Program-made: the position numbers and the translations under genes
Origin: Pictodentalium vernedei
Lineage: Eukaryota > Mollusca > Scaphopoda > Dentaliida > Dentaliidae
DNA: 64,000 nt
NCBI GenBank assembly: GCA_031216915.1
Contig: CM062297.1
Coordinates: 365,255,704 to 365,319,703, forward strand
Reading direction: 5' to 3'
In this document: one piece after another, positions 57,184 through 64,000 of the stretch
How the letters are laid out: each line of letters begins with the position of its first letter
Position numbering within the stretch: the stretch's first letter is position 1
The notes under the pieces: generated by a model
What the model was told of the DNA's origin: nothing
Databases searched by the model: none
Seen by the model: only the letters and a program-made list of their open reading frames with translations

Positions 57184-59490
57184 TTTAGCTCTCCTGACTT
57201 TCAGTCTGGCAAGCTTTAGTGATCACTCACCATCTATCATCTGTCGAATGGAATGGTAAAAAAAAATTGCTATCAGTTTTATCACATGGCACTTTTTTGG
57301 ACTTTGAAAAAGTGCTGAGTCAGCATTTTTTAACACTGTGGGTAATGGAAAAAACATTTAAGACTCTTCTCCCAAACCACTGCTCCAAAAGCCTTCAAAT
57401 TTCACATATAACATCTTTGGAAGATTGTTTCACACATTTATTGAAATCAAATCCCTGGGTCCATATTTTGGGATCTCTATGGGAGCCCAAATGTTTAAAT
57501 GCAGTCTGAGGAATTTTTCTTTAAAAATCTTCTTCTTCAGATCCGACAATCAGAATCTTTTGATATTTGGTATGCGGCATCCTTGGGGGGGGGGGGGGGG
57601 GGGGGGGGGGTGACTTAGTTCAAAATGAGGAATTTTCTTTAAAAATCTTCTTCTTCAGATTCAGCAGTTGGAATGTTTTGATATTTGGTATGCAGCATCC
57701 TTTGGTTGGTGAGATTCAAGTTTGTTCAAGCCAAGTCCCTGGGTTGATATTTGGGCTCCCTGTGGGAGCCTAAATTATAACTTAGTTCAATATGAGGAAT
57801 ATTCTTCAAAAATCTTCTTCACATCCACCAGTCAGAATATTTTGATATTTGGTATACAGTATACTTAGGGAGGTGAGATATAAGTTTGTTAAAGCCAAGT
57901 CCCTGGGGTCATATTCGGGCTTCCTATGGGAGCCTGAATTGTACCAAAATTTATATTTTCCGAACTGAGAGGCCGATTTGAACCAAATTTGATATGAGGG
58001 TTTATTGGGTCATATGTACATAATTTATGCCAAAAGATTATTTACCGTCATTCCATGGAAACTGCAGGAGCTAAAAATAGAAAAAATTTAAAATGCCCAT
58101 ATCTCCAAAACTACATGGCACTGAGAATTTTTATTTTGTGTGAAGCTTCCTTAGGAACAGCAGAAAGGAATGGTCCAAAATAAATTCCCATCGGTTTTAT
58201 CATAGAGTACTTTTCCAAGACTTTGAAAAAATGCTGAGTCTGCATTTTTTAACAATGTGAGTAATGGGAAAAACATTAAAGAATCTTCTTCTCCCATACC
58301 ACTGTTCCAAAGGCTTTCATATTTCAAATATAACATCTTTTGGAAGGTTCATTCACATTTTTGATGAAATCAAATCCCTAGGTCCATATTTTGGCTCTCT
58401 ATGGGAGCCCAAATCTTCAGATTAGTGCAATATGAGAAATATTCCTTAAAAATCTTCTTCTTCCAATCCACCAATCAGAATCTTTTGATATTTGGTATGC
58501 AGCATCCTTAGGGGGAGTGAGATTCAAGTTTGTTCAAGCCAAGTCCCTGGATTCATATGTGGGCTCCCTATGAGAGCCCAAATTATAACTTAGTTCAATA
58601 TGAAGAATATTCTTAAAAATATTTTTCTTCAGATCCAGAAGTCAGAATCTTTTGATATTTGGTATACTGCATCCTTACGAAGGTCAGATTCAAGTTTGAT
58701 CAAGCCAAGTCCCTGGATTCATATTTGGGCTCCCTGTAGGAGCCTGAATTATAACTTAGTTCAATATGAAGAATATTCTTTAAAAATATTTTTCTTCAGA
58801 TCCAGTAGTCGGAATCTTTCGATATTTGGTATACAGCATCCTTAGGGAGGTGAGATTCAAGTTTGTTCAAGCCAAGTCCCTGGGTTCATATTTGGGCTCC
58901 CTGTGAGAGACTGAATTATAACTCAGGCCTGGCATTCTTAAAAATGCAGGAGAGATAAAAATCACTCCCCTCGCATGGCCTAGGGGAGCGATTAGCTTTC
59001 CTCAAGCTTACAAAAGCTAAAAGTGGCAAAATGAAGTTTTATTATTAATGAATTCTGCTCAGTTGGCTTTGTACATTTTATTTGGTGCTACTATCAAGGT
59101 AGTTTCCATGAGATGGCCACACTGCCCCTCCCACACCTCCGGGCCTTGGCAAGGCCCAGGATGTGGGAGGGGCAGTGTGGCTATCTTACAGAGACCACTA
59201 ACATAGCACAGATTTGAAAAGATGTGGGTTTTATGAATAGGCGGTTATGGTAATTATTATTTTCTAAGTCCAGGAGGGATGGTTTTCGCCCTCCTTAATT
59301 TTTTTAATGCGAGCAGTAGGCGAGCGAATAAATCGCTCTCCGGAAAATGCCAGGCCTGATAACTTAAATCAATATGAGGTATAAGCTTTTCTTAGGAGGG
59401 GCAGATGCAACTTGTTCAAATCAATTCCCTGGGTTGATATTTAGGCTACCATGTCAGTTGAGCGCCCACAGGTCCCCTGGAGCCTCTTGT
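57184..59490 (+). mobile_element. Helentron-like array element
   Basis: Begins 'tttttAGCTCTCCTGACTTTCAG', ends 'gtcagTTGAGCGCCCACAGGTCCCCTGGAGCCTCTTGTT' (59454-59491). Array units of ~155-165 bp ('ttcttcttcagatcc..cagtcagaatcttttgatatttggtatgcagcatcctta', 'ttgttcaagccaagtccctgggttcatatttgggctccc'). The same unit sequence fills 29450-30838 and 34985-36853. G run at 57584-57610. A MITE sits at 58924-59358. Confidence 0.7.
58924..59358. mobile_element. MITE with CAGGCCTGGCATT ends and GC-rich hairpin
   Basis: Inverted ends CAGGCCTGGCATT...AATGCCAGGCCTG, with ATAACT directly repeated outside both ends (58918-58923, 59359-59364). It interrupts an array unit 'attataactta..tcaatatgag' known intact nearby. 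Central stem GCCACACTGCCCCTCCCACA / TGTGGGAGGGGCAGTGTGGC (59118-59181) with a 'ccgggccttggcaaggccca' tip. Confidence 0.75.
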
Positions 59491-59884
59491 TGAAAAACAA
59501 ACTGAGTTTGTAATCATGAAAACAATTGGATCAAAGCATCACAAACAAGAAAAATTCTGATCAGACAGCCAGATATAAAGAAGACTTGTGAAGGTGCTAA
59601 TTTCACATGATATTCAACATGTTGCAATTATTTTCAGAGCACAAACAAAAAAACATCTTTGGAAATTAACTAGAGTTTCATGAAGTAAAAATCAATTTCC
59701 ATTGCCCAAGGAAATTTTTTTTTTGAGATTTTTAACTGAAAATTTAATTTAGCGTGTAATTGGGGTGCTGTGAGATATTGGAACTAATAATGGTCTCGAC
59801 ATTAAAAAAGAAAACTATAGCTGTCATTTCAATTTGAGTTTTGTCTATATTAAAAGCATCTAACGTTTTGGGGTATTGTGTTGT
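59491..59884. other. No recognised feature
   Basis: AT-rich, no gene or repeat recognised. Confidence 0.5.
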
Positions 59885-59888
59885 TTAA

Positions 59889-60106
59889 CCCCCTACACAC
59901 TGATATAGAAATATAAAAATTTCAAGTTGTGCCTTTTCCCATAATGCATTTAGGAATTCAACCAATTCAATCTTGTTTTTACATTCAATATTGATCAGAT
60001 GTTCAATAATTTGTTAAGCAAGATTGAATTGGTTAACTTCAGAGTTGCATTATGGGAAAAAGTTGTTACTTGATATTTTTGTATTGTGATATCAGTCTGC
60101 AGAAGG
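59889..60106. mobile_element. Palindromic TTAA-type MITE, family A, copy 3
   Basis: Left TTAA (59885-59888) + CCCCCTACACACTGATAT. Right '...atcagtctgcagaaGG' + TTAG, a TTAA with one change. Arms 'gcatttaggaattcaaccaattcaatcttg' and complement around 'tttttacattcaatattgatcagat'. Confidence 0.8.
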
Positions 60107-60134
60107 TTAGATTCACTTGTCTGGAATATTTCAG

Positions 60135-60182
60135 GTGGTTGGAAAAGCGAACCTACGTACAGTTCGCTTTTCTGACCAACTG
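60135..60182. repeat. Short hairpin
   Basis: GGTTGGAAAAGCGAAC pairs with GTTCGCTTTTCTGACC around 'ctacgtaca'. Confidence 0.65.
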
Positions 60183-60315
60183 ATATATTCTGTACGATTA
60201 CGATTGAATCTGAAAACTTTCATAAAGATTCATTTTCTGTGAATCAAAACTAGAAATGTTGCTCAATCGAGACTCGATTTGATCAACATTTCGATGACAA
60301 TACAATCAGAAATGA

Positions 60316-60647
60316 GGGAGTGTGGTGGCTCAGTGGTAGACTGTTGGACTTCTATGCTAGAGGCCCCTAGTTCGATCCCTGTCTGGGATGACCTGCCAAC
60401 ATTGTGTCCTTGGGCAAGGCACTTTCTTCCAGGCGTACTGCACGTCAATGGTGCTCATGTCTTCAACCTTTGTAACCCTGCTTGAGCGGAGCTTGAACAG
60501 AGTTAGAATGTTGAGGAGCTGACAGTTGCTTGTCGATCCTCAGTAGTTCTCTCCAGGTTCTCAAGCTGCCTCCACCCATAAAACTGTCATGGTCACGTTT
60601 AGCCATTGTGCATACGTATGTGACCTTAAACACCAATAAACAAACAA
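60316..60647 (+). mobile_element. tRNA-headed SINE, complete
   Basis: Flanked by an exact 14-bp duplication ACAATCAGAAATGA (60302-60315 and 60648-60661). Head: A-box-like TGGCTCAGTGGTAGA (60324) and B-box-like AGTTCGATCCC (60369), typical of Pol III promoters in tRNA-derived SINEs. Body has CCTTGGGCAAGGCACTT (60408-60424), shared with the 5S SINE at 32627. The tail is 'accaataaacaaacaa'. Retroposed by some LINE in trans. Confidence 0.92.
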
Positions 60648-60661
60648 ACAATCAGAAATGA

Positions 60662-61053
60662 AGACTTACGACAGCCATAGTTTTAGGAATATGCCAATTA
60701 GTTCCACAAATTATGTTAATGTCTTAATGTTTTCAAGGGGAATTAAATACTTATTGATTCAAATATCTATAACTGGGGTAGGAAAGAATATCTGTATATC
60801 TTTGAAAGTAAAGATACATGACATTACATCAACAGCCTTCTGCACACAAATTTCCACAAAAACTGGGTAAACAAACAGCCTATAACAGCATTGAATTCCG
60901 AACAGGCTGGTGGCGTGAGCCTGGTTGCTCATATCAGCCTTTGCCATAATAATATGCTGGTACAAATCCCAGTGTCACTTTGACTATCTCTTGCGTAATA
61001 AAATTTGTGAAGGGTTGGTCTAAAATTTTGTAAGCAACCTCTTCTTCAGTACC
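60662..61053. other. No recognised feature
   Basis: No gene or repeat seen. Confidence 0.5.
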
Positions 61054-61061
61054 ACCATAAT

Positions 61062-61320
61062 TAAGCCTGGAAATAAGCAATCCGTCATTTGTAATATGAG
61101 GTCCCCAGAGGGTGAATTTGCTGATGCCATCCCATACTTATACAGTGGGCCAATTTATCCTTTGCGTACCCCTTTTTCTTTTGGCCTGAGACTGTGAATC
61201 TGATTGAAGTTCACAGTGGCTAAATTTAAAGATGCTACCCTGCTGTGCAGATTAGCATCACCAAATTCACCCCCTAGGGACCTCATTCTGCAGATGACAG
61301 TCTGCTTATTTCCAGGCTTG
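61062..61320. mobile_element. hAT-type MITE, family D, copy 3
   Basis: Ends (T)AAGCCTGGAAATAAGC and GCTTATTTCCAGGCTTG. Flanks ACCATAAT (61054-61061) and CCCATAAT (61321-61328), 7 of 8 identical. Sub-terminal 'gaggtccccagagggtgaatttg.tgatgc' repeats on both sides. Confidence 0.85.
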
Positions 61321-61394
61321 CCCATAATTTTTAATTTGTGCAGCCCTACACTCTGGCTTTTGTTTTTTATCATTGAAGAAAATGGAGGCCTGGT

Positions 61395-61510
61395 GGATAA
61401 TATTAGTTATCCTTTGGTTTCGCACCTCAGGGTGTATGAGTTTTCAGACCGGTGTAAATTCCCATACACCCTGGGAAACCAAAGGATAACAAATTTATTT
61501 CCAAAACCAA
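61395..61510. repeat. Palindromic unit downstream of the Crypton-like recombinase
   Basis: GTTATCCTTTGGTTTC (61406-61421) pairs exactly with GAAACCAAAGGATAAC (61474-61489). Inside is CAGGGTGTATG / CATACACCCTG with the asymmetric spacer 'agttttcagaccggtgtaaattcc'. Followed by 'aaatttatttccaa'. Its only relative in the window is at 63517-63676, on the other side of the recombinase and in the same orientation. Confidence 0.8.
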
Positions 61511-61759
61511 TAAATATTGGGTTACTATTGCAACATTGCACCAGAAAATTCATTGCATACCCCCCCCCCCCCCAAACTCTCCCCTCCCCCTCCCCCCGAT
61601 CATGGACCAACAAAAGGCTACATGCAGAATCTTGCAGGGTGTTTATTGACAAATTGACAGTTCAATACCGTATCATAAATGTAGGATTTATTAAACTTTT
61701 AGCAAGGAACATGAAAAGTTGCTAATATTAGTTCATTCTTGCTTGTTCCAGTACCAAGT

Positions 61760-63118
61760 TCATTTGCGAAACACTATTTCAACTTTACCAATTGAGCAAT
61801 TATTGAATATTGAACATCTACGTGGTCCCTCCGAAGCTGTTCTAACTGTTAGTGATTCTACCTGCCTACTTTCCGTCACATGCTCTAGAGGTTCTAAATC
61901 AAAATCATCAGAGAATAACTCATCGAGTGCAGCAATATCAAGAAAGTCCCCACCGGGCGCCCCCGAGATTGACGTTTCACTTATAACAACAGGCATGACC
62001 TCATTTGAATGTGAAGGTTCCGTGTGCGACACGGCAGGGCCACTGTCGTCAGTACATGTTGGTTGTTTTGAGTTACAGTTGACGTCTATAGTTTCATTTA
62101 TTGTTGTGCCCATCGCAATTTTCTCTTTCGTTGATACTCTGTGATATACAGCCAAAGAATTTACAGACTTATGACCGGTTACTGCCATTATCTGTGATGG
62201 AGAGAAGTTATTTCTGGCTAAAATGGTGGTGCCTGTTGTACGCACTGAGTGATTCGTATAAATCTGGGACAAATTACAGAATTTGCTCAAGCAAGTCATG
62301 AATAAACTCAGGGAATCTTTTCCAACGCATTGTTTGGTGTACCATATTTCATTGTCGTCTTTGAAAGAGTCAATTAGGCGTTGCCAGAGTTTTTCATTCT
62401 GAGGATGCAGTTTGGATAAATATTTTTCAAAGGATGCCACAGTTGAGTTTGGAACTTGAGTCATTACACCACCGTAATTGTCCTTGTCGCATTCACGTCT
62501 ATTTTTAGACAGCTCATCTTTGGCCTTGCTTACAAAATTCAGTCCAGTTGCGAAATCTTTTTCAATTTTAAATGTATCTTTTGTCATGTCTTTGAAATTT
62601 TCCATACCTCTTCGACAAAAATACAACCTAATGTCTAACTGAACTTTGTTTTGCAAACCAACAGGTGTATTTGCAGACAAACGAAAATTTCCGTACAATT
62701 GCCTAATATCGGCGTCTGTTATGACCGGGTAATGCACACACTCACCCTTCCCGGCGGATTTGAGTTCACACAACACAGTTTCGAAACACTCGTTCGATGA
62801 ATAAAATTCATTGTTTTATATAATGTCAAATTCCTTTACATGTGGGGGTGCGTTCAAATACCTATTGAGTCCATATCTGAAATTTTCGAGTGATGATGTT
62901 TTGTACATTTCTCCACCACTTTTCCTTGAATCCAGGTAAAAATGCTGTAAAGTCTCATTTAGTTTTATAGGTGTATACACCTCAACGTTTTGATTTTCAC
63001 CCTTTTCCAATAAATATGCTCGCAACAGATTAGCAGATTTTCTGTTGGCCTTCACTGTATTGTTAGGACTTTTGTTCTTTTTTCCAGTATTTCTGAATCC
63101 GTGTGACTTGCAAAGCAC
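61760..63118 (-). pseudogene. Crypton-like tyrosine recombinase (DUF3504/KCTD1-QRICH-ZMYM2 type), near-intact
   Basis: Two minus-strand frames in line, 63118-62816 and 62776-61760, separated by a single in-frame TAA. The first has 'SLENFRYGLNRYL', the N-terminal core-binding part. The second has 'PVGLQNKVQLDIRLYFCRRG' with a candidate catalytic Arg, then 'YTNHSVRTTGTTILARN' (His-x-x-Arg), 'MAVTGHKSVNSLAVYHRVS' (His and the nucleophile Tyr). An acidic, Ser/Thr-rich C-terminal tail of ~110 residues follows. An ATG-led start 'MAEINSKCFASHTDSE' lies upstream at about 63135 in another frame, so one frameshift and one stop separate it from a full gene. In Cryptons this enzyme cuts and joins circular element DNA; host-domesticated relatives are known (KCTD1, QRICH1, ZMYM2 families). 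Flanked on both sides by the palindromic unit at 61395 and 63517. Confidence 0.8.
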
Positions 63119-63427
63119 TTGCTATTTATTTCTGCCATTTTCTTTTTAAATTGGGCAGACAACAAAATCTTTTCACTTTTACTTTCAAGAAAACAAAAAC
63201 ATAAAAAAATAATTCCAGAATTTTTTATTTTTATTTTTGTTTTTATCTCATTTTCTACATAACTACCAATCTCAAAACATTAAATATACCTTATTTTTTA
63301 TTTTAAAAAAAAAATAATACACCAATAAACATACTTTTTTACTGAAAAAAATCATTTGGCAAAATAGGAACTTTTTAAGACATCTCCCTCTGAGATTGTG
63401 TACTCTTGTTTTTATACCGGGTTTAAA

Positions 63428-63474
63428 CACGGTGTAAAAAATATAAACACCTGTGGGGCAGGAGTTACACCGTG
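63428..63474. promoter_or_regulatory. Inverted repeat upstream of the recombinase
   Basis: CACGGTGTAA (63428-63437) and TTACACCGTG (63465-63474), a perfect 10-bp inverted pair with 27 bp between, some 300 bp upstream of the recombinase frame. The GGTGTAA core also occurs in both flanking palindromic units. It may be a protein binding site; function inferred only. Confidence 0.4.
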
Positions 63475-63516
63475 CCTCTCAGCCAATCAAAGTAAGGCAT
63501 TTTATTCCATTTGGAA

Positions 63517-63676
63517 ATAACTAATATTTTCCTTGTGTTTTCCAGGGTGTATGGGAATTTACACCAGTTTTGGAACTCATACACCCTGAAGCAAATCCGA
63601 GGGGTGTAAGAGTTCTCGGGCTGGTGTAAACTCCCATAAACCCTGGAAAACACAAGGATAACGGATTTATTTCCAA
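63517..63676. repeat. Palindromic unit upstream of the Crypton-like recombinase
   Basis: Arms of ~78 bp: TTGGAAATAACTAATATTTTCC... to ...GATTTATTTCCAA, with CCAGGGTGTATGGGAATTTACACC against GGTGTAAACTCCCATAAACCCTGG. Short spacer 'aagcaaatccga'. The right arm ends 'ggataacggatttatttccaa', matching the right side of the 61395 unit, so both units have the same orientation. Confidence 0.8.
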
Positions 63677-63777
63677 GAATATTGGTGTACTTAATACTTC
63701 AACCTGCATTGTTGGCAAAAACTGACAGAAAATTTGTACTTTGTAAGTTTCTAAATAAAACCAAACAAATAGGGATG

Positions 63778-63823
63778 TCATTGGAACTGGCTCAATGAGC
63801 CAGTTCCAATGACATCCATATCT
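63778..63823. repeat. Hairpin with GGAAC tip
   Basis: ATGTCATTGGAACTGGCTC pairs perfectly with GAGCCAGTTCCAATGACAT around 'aat'. The tip resembles family G hairpins (44130, 46273, 56423). Confidence 0.8.
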
Positions 63824-63835
63824 GTAATATTTTAT

Positions 63836-64000
63836 TGTCATTAAGTAGGATGGCTGTTCAGTAAATGTGTGGGGGAGACTAATCAGTATTTTCAATATGC
63901 AGCCCCGAGGCTGCACTTTGAAATTATTGATTGGTCTACCCCAAATAATGAATATGGACTCTTCTAATTGCTGCCATTGAACTGGCATGGCAGATACCAC
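63836..64000. mobile_element. TTAA-type MITE, family B, copy 4 (cut by window end)
   Basis: Reverse orientation of copy 1: 'taggatggctgttcagtaaatgtgtgggggagactaatcagtattttcaatatgcagcc' and its complement, to 'gccattgaactggcatggcagataccac'. The terminal CCC...GGG end lies beyond 64000 and the left TTAA is not preserved. Confidence 0.75.

Noticed and set aside
60324..60395. Functional tRNA gene
   Set aside because: A and B boxes are present, but the cloverleaf is degraded and it continues into a SINE body with tail and target duplications.
61204..61725. 173-codon plus-strand frame
   Set aside because: It runs across the right half of a hAT-type MITE, a palindromic unit and a C run, so it is accidental.

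Overview
The window is eukaryotic, intron-rich and dominated by repeats. It looks like a lophotrochozoan genome, most likely a mollusc and probably a bivalve. The clues are several DIRS-type tyrosine-recombinase retrotransposons, Helitron-like elements carrying ~110-180 bp tandem arrays, a 5S-rRNA-headed SINE, a tRNA-headed SINE and a dense population of hairpin MITEs. The species call is inference. The only host coding sequence I can support is one 46-codon exon at 22338-22475 (+), with good splice sites, from the second GAF domain of a PDE11-like phosphodiesterase. Most of the window may therefore be intron of that gene.

Layout. 1-3499: hAT-type and TA-type MITEs, the second interrupted by a broken DIRS copy (A). 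3500-5640: a minus-strand fragment of a different DIRS-like retroelement. 6031-7183: a tandem-repeat element. 7464-20359: a four-level nested insertion, in which a hAT-type MITE holds a TA-type MITE, which holds a full-length DIRS (copy B), which holds a 6.9-kb LTR retrotransposon with gag and protease but no recognisable RT or integrase. 20783-22169: TTAA-type MITEs. 22338-22475: the host exon. 23104-28906: a nearly perfect 2.9-kb tandem duplication. 29450-36853: tandem arrays interrupted by MITEs, a 5S SINE, a Helitron end and a 564-bp duplication. 37106-40798: another array-carrying element with a long TCTG microsatellite. 41255-46540: nested and palindromic MITEs in otherwise plain AT-rich DNA. 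46712-51216: a Helitron-like element with canonical A|TC...CTAG|T ends, itself hosting a second array element whose insertion site can be read from the empty repeats around it. 51311-52543: a dead Tc1 element. 52707-56203: an internally deleted DIRS (C) interrupted by a Helentron-like element. 57184-59490: another array element holding a MITE. 60316-60647: a tRNA SINE with 14-bp target-site duplications. 61395-63676: a Crypton-like tyrosine recombinase gene lying between two copies of a palindromic sequence in direct orientation.

Mechanisms. The window records many mobilisation types in one place: TTAA (piggyBac-like), TA (Tc1/mariner-like), 8-bp (hAT-like), 5-bp (LTR), TTT-site (DIRS), no duplication (Helitron-like) and LINE-type (SINE). 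Many boundaries are fixed by comparing filled and empty copies within the window itself. Most protein-coding parts of the mobile elements are broken by stops, frameshifts or deletions. The least damaged are the gag-protease frames of the LTR element and the Crypton-like recombinase.
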